46,416 bases of DNA, taken from Proteobacteria bacterium UBA3588. GTDB lineage: Bacteria > Pseudomonadota > Gammaproteobacteria > Thiohalomonadales > Thiohalomonadaceae. Below are positions 26,670 to 34,477 of the stretch, in pieces; position 1 is the stretch's first letter, and every line of letters begins with the position of its first letter. The DNA lies in assembly GCA_002376325.1 (NCBI GenBank), contig DFMR01000036.1:1-46416 (forward strand), read 5' to 3'. The notes below the pieces were generated by a model. That model saw only the letters and a list, made by a program, of their open reading frames with translations, did not search any database and had not been told where the DNA came from. The position numbers and the translations under genes are program-made.

Positions 26670-27977
26670 CTATCCCTTGATGCGGTATTCCGCCGAGCGG
26701 GCGTGGGCCGTCAGGCCCTCGCCGCGCGCCAGACAGGAGGCGGTCTTGCCCAGCTCCGAGGCGCCATCGGCGGAACACATGATCAGCGACGAGCGCTTCT
26801 GGAAGTCGTAGACGCCGAGCGGCGAGGAGAAGCGCGCCGTGCGCGAGGTGGGCAGCACGTGGTTGGGACCGGCGCAGTAGTCGCCCAGCGCCTCGGCGGT
26901 GTAGCGCCCCATGAAGATGGCGCCGGCGTGCTTGATCTGCTTGGACAACGTCAGCGGGTCCGCCACCGACAGCTCCAAATGCTCCGGTGCGATGTAGTTG
27001 GCGACCGTCACCGCCTCCTCCATGTCACGGACCTTGATCAGGGCGCCGCGAGCGGTAATCGAGGTGGTGATGATCCCGTTGCGTTCCATGGTCGGCAGCA
27101 GCTTGTCGATACTGGCGGCGACGGCGTCGACGAAGGCGGCATCGGGGCTGACCAGGATCGACTGCGCGTCCTCGTCGTGCTCGGCCTGGGAGAACAGGTC
27201 CATGGCGATCCAGTCCGGATCGGTCTGGCCGTCGCACACCACCAGGATCTCCGAGGGACCGGCGATCATGTCGATGCCGACGGTGCCGTAGACCATCCCC
27301 TTGGCGGTGGCCACGTAGATGTTGCCGGGGCCGACGACCTTATCGACCCGCGGTACGCTCTCGGTACCGTAGGCCAGGGCTGCCACCGCCTGCGCGCCGC
27401 CGATGGCAAACACGCGGTCGACACCGACCACCGCCGCCGCCGCAAACACCAGTTCGTTGACCACGCCGTCGGGGGTCGGTACCACCATGATGAGTTCCTG
27501 CACGCCGGCGACCTTGGCCGGGATGGCATTCATCAGCACCGACGAGGGATAGGCAGCCTTGCCGCCCGGTACGTAGAGACCGACGCGGTCGAGCGGCGTC
27601 ACCTGCTGGCCGAGCAGCGTGCCGTCGGCCTCGGTGTAGCTCCACGATTCCTGCTTCTGGTGCGCATGGTAGGCGCGCACCCGTGCGGCGGAGAACTCCA
27701 GCGCCTGGCGTTGCTCGGCGCTGATCTTGGTCAGCGCCTGTTCGAGCCGCGCCGCCGGGATCTCCAACTGCGCCATGGTCTGCGCCTGCATGCGGTCGAA
27801 ACGGTTGGTGTATTCCAGTACCGCCGCATCGCCGCGCTGGCGCACGTTATGCAGGATCTCGCGTACGGTGGTGTTGACCTGGTCGTCGGAGACGCCCTCC
27901 CAGGCAAGGAGCTGCTCCAGGGTATCCCAGAAACCGGCCTGGCTGCTGTCGAGTCGTTTGATAGTCATTGCAAACAT
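26670..27977 (-). CDS. hisD: Histidinol dehydrogenase HisD
   Basis: Zinc- and NAD-dependent enzyme that carries out the last two oxidations of histidine synthesis. 435 residues. Family segments include TPLDRVGLYVPGGKAAYPSSVLMN, VFAIGGAQAVAALAYGT, VVGPGNIYVATAK, AGPSEILVV, EHDEDAQ (zinc/catalytic region) and GPNHVLPT. A second ATG at 27968 (MTIKRLD) is an equally likely start, because the sequence just upstream of 27977 is a REP-type repeat rather than a normal ribosome-binding region. Confidence 0.96.
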   Translation of the reverse strand: MFAMTIKRLDSSQAGFWDTLEQLLAWEGVSDDQVNTTVREILHNVRQRGDAAVLEYTNRFDRMQAQTMAQLEIPAARLEQALTKISAEQRQALEFSAARVRAYHAHQKQESWSYTEADGTLLGQQVTPLDRVGLYVPGGKAAYPSSVLMNAIPAKVAGVQELIMVVPTPDGVVNELVFAAAAVVGVDRVFAIGGAQAVAALAYGTESVPRVDKVVGPGNIYVATAKGMVYGTVGIDMIAGPSEILVVCDGQTDPDWIAMDLFSQAEHDEDAQSILVSPDAAFVDAVAASIDKLLPTMERNGIITTSITARGALIKVRDMEEAVTVANYIAPEHLELSVADPLTLSKQIKHAGAIFMGRYTAEALGDYCAGPNHVLPTSRTARFSSPLGVYDFQKRSSLIMCSADGASELGKTASCLARGEGLTAHARSAEYRIKG

Positions 27978-27979
27978 CC

Positions 27980-28059
27980 GTAGGAGCGGCTCTGCCGCGA
28001 TTCAACTATACGAAGCGACCGTGCCACGACTGGAGTCATCGCGGCAGAGCCGCTCCTAC
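27980..28059. repeat. REP-type inverted pair between hisG and hisD
   Basis: Two perfect 22-bp copies in inverted orientation at 27980-28001 and 28038-28059, separated by 36 bp. Each has the core GTAGGAGCGGCTCTGCCGCG, itself a small palindrome (GCGGC-TCT-GCCGC). The GTAGGAGCGGC...GCCGCGA form matches REP sequences common in Pseudomonas and relatives, and the head-to-head pair resembles a REPIN. The right copy overlaps the hisG stop (28056-28058). The transcript could fold into a long hairpin affecting hisG-hisD mRNA stability. Confidence 0.85.
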
Positions 28060-28691
28060 CTTGAATTCACCGCCTCGGCCATGCGATCGATGAAGGTCTT
28101 CACCCGCGCATGCTTCATCTTCATCGACGCCTTGTTCACCACCAGGCGCGAACTGATATCCATGATGTGTTCCAGCGGCTCCAGGCCGTTGGCCTTGAGG
28201 GTGTTGCCGGTCTCCACCAGGTCGACGATGCGATCGGCCAACCCCACCAACGGCGCCAACTCCATCGAGCCGTAGAGCTTGATAAGCTCCACCTGGCGCC
28301 CCTGGCCGGCGTAGTACGCCTTGGTGATGTTGAGGTACTTGGTGGCCACCCGCAGGCGGCGCGCCGGTTCGGCGCCGGGACGGCCTGCCACCATCAGCCG
28401 GCAGCGGGCAATGCGCAGGTCGAGCGGCTCGTACAGGCCGCCACCGCCGTGTTCCAGCAGCACATCCTTGCCGGTGACGCCGAGGTCGGCGGCGCCGTAT
28501 TCGACGAAGGTGGGCACGTCGGCGGCGCGGATAATCACCAGTTTCACGTCATCGATGTTGGTATCGAGGATCAACTTGCGGCTGGTCTCGGGGTCGTCCT
28601 GCGGCACGATGCCGGCGTGGGCCAGCAGCGGCAGCGTATCCTTGAAGATGCGCCCTTTGGAGAGGGCGATAGTCAAGCGGCCTCCACTCAC
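28056..28691 (-). CDS. hisG: ATP phosphoribosyltransferase HisG (short form)
   Basis: First enzyme of histidine synthesis, condensing ATP with PRPP. 211 residues from a GTG at 28691 that overlaps the murA stop as GTGA; a TTG at 28676 (LTIALSKGRIF) after a GGAGG is an alternative that fits the family N-terminus well. Motifs: TIALSKGRIFKDTLPLL, ADLGVTGKDVLLE and, near the C-terminus, VDLVETGNTLKANGL. The regulatory C-terminal domain of long HisG proteins is absent, so a HisZ partner should be encoded elsewhere. The last codon and stop run into a REP repeat. Confidence 0.95.
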   Translation of the reverse strand: MSGGRLTIALSKGRIFKDTLPLLAHAGIVPQDDPETSRKLILDTNIDDVKLVIIRAADVPTFVEYGAADLGVTGKDVLLEHGGGGLYEPLDLRIARCRLMVAGRPGAEPARRLRVATKYLNITKAYYAGQGRQVELIKLYGSMELAPLVGLADRIVDLVETGNTLKANGLEPLEHIMDISSRLVVNKASMKMKHARVKTFIDRMAEAVNSR

Positions 28692-30004
28692 GGCATCACG
28701 TCCTGCAACAACGAACCGCTGCGGAAACGCTCGAAGTGCTTGTCCGGAACCCGGTGGATACGGGCGCCGAGCTGCTGCAGCTTCTCTTCGATGCACTCGT
28801 AGCCGCGATCGATGTGATAGATGCGATCGACGATGGTGTCGCCCTGAGCCACCAGTCCGGCCAACACCAGGCTGGCGGAGGCGCGCAGATCGGTGGCCAT
28901 CACCGGGGCGGCGGTCAGGCGTTTCACGCCGTTGGTGATGGCGGTATTGCCCTCCAGCAGGATCTTGGCACCCATGCGCTGCAACTCCTGCACATGCATG
29001 AAGCGGTTTTCGAACACCGTTTCGGTGATCGTTCCGCTCCCCTGCGCCACCGCATTGAGGGCGGTGAACTGCGCCTGCATATCGGTGGGGAAGGCCGGAT
29101 AGGGCGCGGTGTGGACCGCGACCGCCTGCGGCCTGCGCCCCTTCATGTCCAGCGTGATCCAGTCATCGCCGGTCTCGATCTCGGCACCGGCCTCGCGCAG
29201 CTTCGCCAGTACCGCGTCGAGCAGCCGCGGATTGGTATCCTTGAGCTTGACCCGGCCACCGCTGATGGCGGCTGCCACCAGATAGGTACCGGTTTCGATA
29301 CGGTCGGGCAGCACGTTGTAGCGACCGCCGTGCAGGCTCTCCACACCCTCGATGGTGATGGTGTCGGTACCGGCTCCATGGATCTTGCCGCCCATCATGT
29401 TGATGCAGTTGGCCAGGTCCACCACTTCCGGTTCGCGCGCGGCGTTTTCGATCACGCTGGTGCCCTTGGCCAGGGCGGCCGCCATCATCAGATTCTCGGT
29501 GCCGGTGACCGTGACCATGTCCATCATCAGCCGGGCGCCCTTGAGCCGTTTGGCGCTGGCCTTGATGTAGCCGTTTTCGACGCTGATGTCGGCGCCCATC
29601 TGTCGTAACCCGTTGATATGCAGGTTGACCGGGCGCGACCCGATGGCGCAGCCGCCGGGCAGCGATACCTCGGCGCGGCCGAAACGCGCCACCAGCGGCC
29701 CCAGCACCAGGATCGAGGCGCGCATGGTCTTGACCAGCTCGTAAGGGGCAACGAAGGAGTTGATGGTGGAGGTATCCACCTCGGTGTTGAGCTTCTCGTC
29801 CACCGTCAGGTAGACGCCCATCTGCCCCAACAGCTCCATGGTGGTGGTGATGTCGTGCAGGTGCGGCACGTTACCGACCGTGATCGGGGTGTCCGCCAAC
29901 AAGGTCGCAGCGAGGATCGGCAGGGCGGCGTTCTTGGCCCCGGAGATGCGGATTTCACCGTTCAGTGGAATGCCGCCGCTTATGATCAGTTTGTCCATCG
30001 ACAT
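28688..30004 (-). CDS. murA: UDP-N-acetylglucosamine 1-carboxyvinyltransferase MurA
   Basis: First committed step of peptidoglycan synthesis, transferring enolpyruvate to UDP-GlcNAc. 438 residues. Present: KLIISGGIPLNGEIRISGAKN at the N-terminus, catalytic Cys119 in LPGGCAIGSRPVNLH (so fosfomycin-sensitive type), GTENLMMAA, PTDMQAQF and YHIDRGYE. A second ATG two codons in (29998) is an alternative start. A strong hairpin lies 6 nt upstream of the ATG. It overlaps hisG by four bases. Confidence 0.97.
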   Translation of the reverse strand: MSMDKLIISGGIPLNGEIRISGAKNAALPILAATLLADTPITVGNVPHLHDITTTMELLGQMGVYLTVDEKLNTEVDTSTINSFVAPYELVKTMRASILVLGPLVARFGRAEVSLPGGCAIGSRPVNLHINGLRQMGADISVENGYIKASAKRLKGARLMMDMVTVTGTENLMMAAALAKGTSVIENAAREPEVVDLANCINMMGGKIHGAGTDTITIEGVESLHGGRYNVLPDRIETGTYLVAAAISGGRVKLKDTNPRLLDAVLAKLREAGAEIETGDDWITLDMKGRRPQAVAVHTAPYPAFPTDMQAQFTALNAVAQGSGTITETVFENRFMHVQELQRMGAKILLEGNTAITNGVKRLTAAPVMATDLRASASLVLAGLVAQGDTIVDRIYHIDRGYECIEEKLQQLGARIHRVPDKHFERFRSGSLLQDVMP

Positions 30005-30010
30005 GACTCT

Positions 30011-30039
30011 AACCGGCGCAGCCCCTGGGGCTGCCGGTT
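30011..30039 (-). other. Stable hairpin directly upstream of the murA start
   Basis: In the ibaG-murA gap, AACCGGC...AGCCC pairs with GGGCT...GCCGGTT, about 12 bp with a two-base bulge and a tiny loop. Only 6 nt separate the stem from the murA ATG at 30004. There is no T-run after it, so it is not an ordinary terminator. Confidence 0.7.
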
Positions 30040-30061
30040 CGGTGAAAAGAGGTGCGAAACC

Positions 30062-30319
30062 TCAGGAAGAGACCGTCAGCTTGCGCTGCGTCTCCCACTC
30101 CTGGGGGGTGTAGGCCTTGATTGAAAGGGCGTGGATCGCGCCGCTGGTGATGCGGTCCCCGAGGGTGCCGTAGACCAGTTGCTGCTCCTTGACCATGGAC
30201 AGCCCCTCGAACGCGCCACTGACGACGATCGCCTCGAAATGGCTGCCGTCACCGCTCACCATTGCCTCGCTGCTGGGCAGCCCGGTTTCGATAAGGTTCT
30301 TGATCTCGTTGGGTTCCAT
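30062..30319 (-). CDS. ibaG: BolA family protein IbaG (YrbA)
   Basis: 85-residue BolA-type protein. Relatives bind monothiol glutaredoxins and [2Fe-2S] clusters. The BolA fold is visible in HFEAIVVSGAFEGLSMVKEQQLVYG and the conserved C-terminal His in GAIHALSIKAYTPQEW. The ibaG-murA adjacency is conserved in gammaproteobacteria and distinguishes it from stand-alone BolA. It is 58 nt upstream of murA. Confidence 0.94.
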   Translation of the reverse strand: MEPNEIKNLIETGLPSSEAMVSGDGSHFEAIVVSGAFEGLSMVKEQQLVYGTLGDRITSGAIHALSIKAYTPQEWETQRKLTVSS

Positions 30320-30351
30320 GGGGGACTCCGCGCCTAAGACATAAGCGGGGA

Positions 30352-30380
30352 ATCATACCCGTTGGAGGGCGATTTTGTAA
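30352..30380 (-). promoter_or_regulatory. Candidate promoter for ibaG-murA-hisGDC
   Basis: Minus-strand TTACAA (30375-30380), a 17-bp spacer and TATGAT (30352-30357), ending 32 nt before the ibaG ATG. The -10 matches 5/6, the -35 is weak. It lies in the 75-bp gap after mlaB and would let ibaG-murA be transcribed separately from mla. Confidence 0.45.
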
Positions 30381-30394
30381 GACCGGAAAGGTCC

Positions 30395-30721
30395 CTAGGA
30401 CGCTTGCAGCGGCAGCAGATGATCGACGCCGGAGGCGCGGGCGATGGCCAGCAGTTGCGCCGGCACCGCCTGAAACACCAAATCGACACCGGCGTCGCGG
30501 GCGCTGCGCAACCACTCCACCAACAACGCCAGACCGGCACTATCGGCGCGGCCGACGCCCGCCAGGTCAAATTGCAGCGGGCCGCCCCCTGCGGCCAGCA
30601 ACGGCCGGCTTGCGCGCCACACGGCGGTGACCGTGGCGAAGGTCAGATCGCCCGACACGCGCACCACGCCATCCGCCCGTTCCAGATGGGGCTCAGTTGC
30701 CGGCCGCGATTTTTTTCGCAT
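30395..30721 (-). CDS. mlaB: STAS-domain protein MlaB
   Basis: Cytoplasmic STAS protein that binds the MlaF ATPase and stabilises the MlaFEDB phospholipid transporter. 108 residues, one STAS domain: GVVRVSGDLTFATV, LQFDLAGVGRADSAGLALLVEWL (with the conserved Asp-Ser-Ala-Gly) and the C-terminal helix. The ATG at 30721 has a GGAG Shine-Dalgarno 7 nt upstream inside mlaC; this makes a 29-nt overlap with mlaC, larger than elsewhere in the operon. Confidence 0.9.
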   Translation of the reverse strand: MRKKSRPATEPHLERADGVVRVSGDLTFATVTAVWRASRPLLAAGGGPLQFDLAGVGRADSAGLALLVEWLRSARDAGVDLVFQAVPAQLLAIARASGVDHLLPLQAS

Positions 30722-31313
30722 TGCGCTTCTCCAGTTGACCGATCAGACTGTCGAGCCCGCTATCGGCGATCTGCGCCGCGAACGAACTGCGGTAATTGGT
30801 CACCAGGCTCACCCCTTCCACGGTGATGTCGTAGACCAACCACTGGTCACCATGCCAGTAAAGGGCGTAATCCAGCGAAACCGGCGGCTGACCCGACTGG
30901 GCGATGGTGGTACGCACCAGGGCGGTCCGGCCGCTCTCGGACATGCGGGTCGGCATATAGCCGACGGCCTGACCGCTGTACTCCAGCAGCGCCACCGCGT
31001 AGGTACGCACCAGCAGGGTGCGGAACTGCCGGGTAAATTGGGTGCGCTGCGCGGGCGTCGCGGTGCGCCAGTAGCGCCCCAGCACCCAGGCCGACATCCG
31101 GCTGAAGTCGAAATGAGGCAGCACCAGATCCTCCACCAGCGGATATATCTTGCGCGGATCGGCCTTGAGCGCCGCCCGTTCGGTCTGCAGCCGCGCCAGA
31201 GTCTGGTCCGTCACCTGCTTCACCAGCTGCTGCGGGTCGTCCTGCGCCCACGCCGCGGCGGCCAACAGCAACAGCGCCAGGAACAGGCCCGCGCGATGGC
31301 GCACTATCCTCAT
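30693..31313 (-). CDS. mlaC: Periplasmic phospholipid-binding protein MlaC
   Basis: Soluble periplasmic shuttle carrying phospholipid between MlaA at the outer membrane and MlaFEDB at the inner membrane. 206 residues with a Sec signal peptide (cleavage after AAAAWA, about residue 23). The mature part follows the MlaC/Ttg2 pattern: LVLPHFDFSRMSAWVLGRYW, TPAQRTQFTRQFRTLLVRTYA and the VYDITVEGVSLVTNYRSSF hallmark. The start overlaps the mlaD stop by four bases. Confidence 0.96.
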   Translation of the reverse strand: MRIVRHRAGLFLALLLLAAAAWAQDDPQQLVKQVTDQTLARLQTERAALKADPRKIYPLVEDLVLPHFDFSRMSAWVLGRYWRTATPAQRTQFTRQFRTLLVRTYAVALLEYSGQAVGYMPTRMSESGRTALVRTTIAQSGQPPVSLDYALYWHGDQWLVYDITVEGVSLVTNYRSSFAAQIADSGLDSLIGQLEKRNAKKIAAGN

Positions 31314-31777
31314 TTGCCGCCCCCGGACGCCTTGCTGAACAGGAACTTGCCGATCAGATTCTCCAATACCAGGGAGGACTGGGTCAGTTTGATCACGCTG
31401 CCGTTCTTCAGCATCTCGGTATCGCCGCCAGGTTCCAGGCCGACGTATTTCTCACCCACCAGGCCGGAGGTGAGTACGCTGGCCGAGGTGTCATCCGGCA
31501 GCTTGTTGTACTGCGCCTCGATGCGCATCGATACCACTGCTTGATAGGTGTCGGAATCGTAGGTAATGGCGGTGACGCGACCGACGGGGACGCCGGCGAC
31601 GGTCACCGGCGCGCGCACCTTGAGGCCGGCGATATTCTCGAACCGCGCCTTCAGCAGATAGCTGGAACCGCCGCCCACCATAGTGAGGTTGCTCACCTGC
31701 ATCGCCAGCAGGAATAGCGCGGCGAAACCCGCCGCCACGAACAACCCGACCCAAATCTCTAAAGTCCTTGCCTGCAT
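31310..31777 (-). CDS. mlaD: Mla transporter MCE-domain subunit MlaD
   Basis: Inner-membrane anchored protein whose hexameric MCE ring forms the periplasmic channel of the phospholipid transporter. 155 residues: one N-terminal membrane helix (about 7-27), an MCE domain (about 39-117, YLLKARFENIAGLKVRAPVTVAG and GLVGEKYVGLEPGG) and a short C-terminal helix that would line the pore (SLVLENLIGKFLF). It starts 2 nt before mlaE ends its run. Confidence 0.96.
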   Translation of the reverse strand: MQARTLEIWVGLFVAAGFAALFLLAMQVSNLTMVGGGSSYLLKARFENIAGLKVRAPVTVAGVPVGRVTAITYDSDTYQAVVSMRIEAQYNKLPDDTSASVLTSGLVGEKYVGLEPGGDTEMLKNGSVIKLTQSSLVLENLIGKFLFSKASGGGK

Positions 31778-31779
31778 TG

Positions 31780-32562
31780 TCAGCTCACTCCATACATCAA
31801 GGCGGTCAATACGAAATCGAGACCCAGTACCGCGAGCGAAGTATGCACAACAGTACGGGTCGTCGCGCGGCTCACCCCCTCGGAGGTGGGCACCGCGTCA
31901 TACCCTTCGAACACGGCGATCCAGGTCGCCACCACACCAAACACGACGCTTTTGATGATGCCGTTCAGCACGTCGTCGTGGAAATCGACCATCGACTGCA
32001 TCTGCGCCCAGTAGCTGCCCTTGTCCACCCCCAGCAGGCCGACGCCGACGAAATAGCCGCCGTAGACGCCGACGATGCTGAAGATAGCCGCCAGCAGCGG
32101 CATCGAAATCACGCCGCCGAGAAAGCGCGGCGCCAACACCCGCTTGATCGGGTCGACCGCCATCATCTCCATGCCGGAGAGCTGCTCGGTCGCTTTCATC
32201 AGGCCGATCTCGGCGGTCAACGCCGAACCGGCGCGGCCGGCGAACAGCAGCGCGGTCACCACCGGCCCCAGCTCGCGCACCAGGGTCAGGGCGATCACCG
32301 GGCCGAGTGAGGCGTCGGCGCCGAAATCGACCAGGGTGTTATAGAGCTGAAAACCCAGCACCATGCCGACAAACCAGCCGGAAACCACAATGATGAGCAG
32401 CGACAGCACACCGATGGAGAAGGTCTGCTGGATCAGCAGGCGCGGCCGCAGCAACAGGCCCGGCAGACCGGCGAGAATGGAGAGCAGCAGCGTACTGGCG
32501 CGTCCCAGCCGTTCGAAGGTACCCAGGGCCCAGTGGCCGAGGCTTTGCAGTCTGCCCAGCAT
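31780..32562 (-). CDS. mlaE: Mla transporter permease MlaE
   Basis: Integral membrane permease of the phospholipid ABC transporter. 260 residues from the ATG at 32562 (MLGRLQSLGHW), chosen because it overlaps the mlaF stop by one base; the frame is open upstream but that region is mlaF shadow. Conserved: GFQLYNTLVDFGADASLGPV, LVRELGPVVTALLFAGRAGSA, AEIGLMKATEQLSGMEMMAVDP and the terminal helices. Confidence 0.96.
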   Translation of the reverse strand: MLGRLQSLGHWALGTFERLGRASTLLLSILAGLPGLLLRPRLLIQQTFSIGVLSLLIIVVSGWFVGMVLGFQLYNTLVDFGADASLGPVIALTLVRELGPVVTALLFAGRAGSALTAEIGLMKATEQLSGMEMMAVDPIKRVLAPRFLGGVISMPLLAAIFSIVGVYGGYFVGVGLLGVDKGSYWAQMQSMVDFHDDVLNGIIKSVVFGVVATWIAVFEGYDAVPTSEGVSRATTRTVVHTSLAVLGLDFVLTALMYGVS

Positions 32563-33380
32563 CAGCGTGCTCCTCCGGTCTCTCTGCCGGCCAGCAGGTC
32601 GTCGGCATAGGGAACGGCGCGGTAATGGAACGGCACCGGGCCGTCGGCCAGTCCCTGCAAAAACTGCTGCGCCCACTCCGAAGAGGAGTGCTCCAGCTCC
32701 TCGGGAGACCCGTGCGCCACCACCTTGCCGCCGGACAACAGATAGATGTAATCGGAGATCGCCGCCGTCTCCTGCACGTCGTGGGAGACGATGATCGAGG
32801 TGAGGCCGAGGGCATCGTTGAGCGAGCGGATCAGCTTCACCAACACCCCCATGGAGATCGGGTCCTGGCCGGTGAACGGCTCGTCGTACATGATCATCAT
32901 CGGGTCCAGGGCGATGGCGCGGGCCAGAGCCACGCGGCGCGCCATGCCGCCGGAAAGCTCGTTGGTCATCAGGTTGCGCGCCCCGCGCAGCCCCACCGCC
33001 TCCAGTTTCATCAGCACCAGGTCGCGGATCATCGGCTCCGGCAGGTCGGTGTGCTCGCGCAGCGGGAAGGCGACGTTTTCGTAGACGTCGAGGTCGGTGA
33101 GCAGCGCGCCGCTCTGAAACAGCATGCCCATGCGCTTGCGCAGCTCATACAGCTCGCCGTGACGCAGCGTGTGCACGTTGCGGCCGTCCACCGTCACGCG
33201 GCCCGACTGCGGCCGCAGCTGGCCGCCGATCAGCTTGAGCAGCGTGGTCTTGCCGGTGCCGCTCGGCCCCATGATGGCCGTTATCTTGCCACGGTGGATA
33301 TCGAGATCGATGCCGTCGAATATGGGGCGCGAGCCGCGGGCGAAATGCAAATCGCGGATCTCGACCAGTGGCGTCGTCAC
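32562..33380 (-). CDS. mlaF: Mla transporter ATP-binding protein MlaF
   Basis: ABC ATPase energising the MlaFEDB phospholipid transporter. 272 residues from a GTG at 33380 (VTTPLVEIRDLHFARG) preceded by AGGA; a TTG 11 codons upstream is less likely. Walker A GPSGTGKT (about 38-45), signature LSGGM, Walker B and D-loop MMIMYDEPFTGQDP, and the H-loop IVSHD are all present. The C-terminal extension after about residue 240 is typical of MlaF. Confidence 0.96.
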   Translation of the reverse strand: MTTPLVEIRDLHFARGSRPIFDGIDLDIHRGKITAIMGPSGTGKTTLLKLIGGQLRPQSGRVTVDGRNVHTLRHGELYELRKRMGMLFQSGALLTDLDVYENVAFPLREHTDLPEPMIRDLVLMKLEAVGLRGARNLMTNELSGGMARRVALARAIALDPMMIMYDEPFTGQDPISMGVLVKLIRSLNDALGLTSIIVSHDVQETAAISDYIYLLSGGKVVAHGSPEELEHSSSEWAQQFLQGLADGPVPFHYRAVPYADDLLAGRETGGAR

Positions 33381-33413
33381 AACGTTATTCCTGTCAGCGT
33401 ACTGCGTGCGCAA

Positions 33414-33457
33414 GCGGACACATTATTATCCCTGTTATCGAATCGCGCAGTGTCCGC
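33414..33457. promoter_or_regulatory. Inverted repeat bracketing the likely mla promoter
   Basis: Arms GCGGACAC (33414-33421) and GTGTCCGC (33450-33457) are exact reverse complements. Between them on the minus strand is GATAAT (33425-33430), a 5/6 match to a -10, about 45 nt before the mlaF GTG. No clear -35 is seen. A third partial arm (TGTCCG) follows at 33464. Confidence 0.45.
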
Positions 33458-33523
33458 GAGATGTCCGTCGCCGTCAACCGTGCGAACCCATGCATGGCGC
33501 GAATGCGACAGCGAAGTGGACGC

Positions 33524-34153
33524 TCACACGCCGAGCAGCGCGGCGATGGTGCGCGCACCGGTCAGCGTCTCCAGCAGCGGCGGCGTGCCGTCGACCACCA
33601 GTACACCGCCGTCCCCCCCACCGGCCAATAGTTCGACGATGCCGCGCAGGCGGCGCACATCGACGCCATGGTGCAGATGCACGCTACGCAGCCCCGCCGC
33701 GGTACAGCGATAGCCCTCCGGCTGAAGGCGCCAGCAAGCGCCGGCACACTGACTCTCCAGCCGTTGCAACGCCGCCGCCGGCGGCGGCTGGGCGAAAAAG
33801 AAACCGCTGGGACCCGCCGCGGCGGGTGCGGCCTGCGCCGTCGTCGTTGCCAGCAGGCCGCCGCACTTGCCGCCGAGCAGGCCGACCACCCGCGACAACG
33901 CCGCCTGCTCCACCGCGCTGCCGTGCCAACCGAGAAAGAACCGGAACGCCGACACCGTATCGTCCGCCCACTGCGCCACCGCGCCGTCCGGCGCCGTTGA
34001 CCACTGCGCCGCCGACACCAGCACGGCATCGAACTCATTGGCGTAATAGGTCAGACGCCACTCGCGCGGCAGGTCGGCCGGGTAGAAAGTGCCCTGCCAG
34101 CCGTCGTGGTCCCAGCCCGCCGCGGCGGCCGCGAAAAAGGGTTCGCTCTGCAC
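33524..34153 (-). CDS. Conserved hypothetical protein with a DUF72-like N-terminus
   Basis: 209-residue protein I do not recognise with certainty. The N-terminal GWDHDGWQGTFYPADLPREW followed by RLTYYANEFDAVLV resembles the opening of DUF72 proteins (GW..W.G.FYP..LP...RL.YYA..F..VE), but the remainder is shorter and lacks clear family motifs; I infer a distant or degenerate relative. It starts at a GTG with a GAGG ribosome-binding site. It is divergent from the zinc-ribbon gene and lies upstream of mlaF on the same strand. Confidence 0.75.
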   Translation of the reverse strand: MQSEPFFAAAAAGWDHDGWQGTFYPADLPREWRLTYYANEFDAVLVSAAQWSTAPDGAVAQWADDTVSAFRFFLGWHGSAVEQAALSRVVGLLGGKCGGLLATTTAQAAPAAAGPSGFFFAQPPPAAALQRLESQCAGACWRLQPEGYRCTAAGLRSVHLHHGVDVRRLRGIVELLAGGGDGGVLVVDGTPPLLETLTGARTIAALLGV

Positions 34154-34226
34154 CTGTGCCTCATCCCGAAAAAGATCCCAAGTGGCGTATCATAGGCGAA
34201 TCGCCGCCGCACCGATCAGCCTCGCC

Positions 34227-34412
34227 ATGGGAAACGTCATCCAGTTCAAACGCCCCACCCTCGCCGCAAAGCACAAGGGCAAGAGCCTGTGCAAGAGCGG
34301 CTTCCACAAGTGGGAGATCCAGAAGGAACGGCCGTTCGACGTGAAGCTGGGCAGGCTGGTGACGCTTTATCGCTGCATCCGCTGCGGCGCAACCCGCACC
34401 GAAGCGAACTGA
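34227..34412 (+). CDS. Small zinc-ribbon-like conserved hypothetical protein
   Basis: 61-residue basic protein beginning MGNVIQFKRPTLAAKHKGKS. It contains CKSGFHKWEI followed about 25 residues later by CIRCGATR, giving a Cys/His plus CxxC arrangement that looks like a zinc ribbon. The upstream frame to 34089 is open but lies over the divergent gene, so the ATG at 34227 is preferred. Its function is unknown. It precedes mlaA on the same strand. Confidence 0.75.
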   Translation: MGNVIQFKRPTLAAKHKGKSLCKSGFHKWEIQKERPFDVKLGRLVTLYRCIRCGATRTEAN

Positions 34413-34477
34413 CAATTGCGGGGAAAAGCAGTAAGGTGACGCCCAATTTCGATACCTTGAACCTTGAACGGACCCTC

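Noticed and set aside
26655..27983. 442-residue plus-strand open frame opposite hisD
   Set aside because: Mirror of hisD codons; no start signal or family resemblance.
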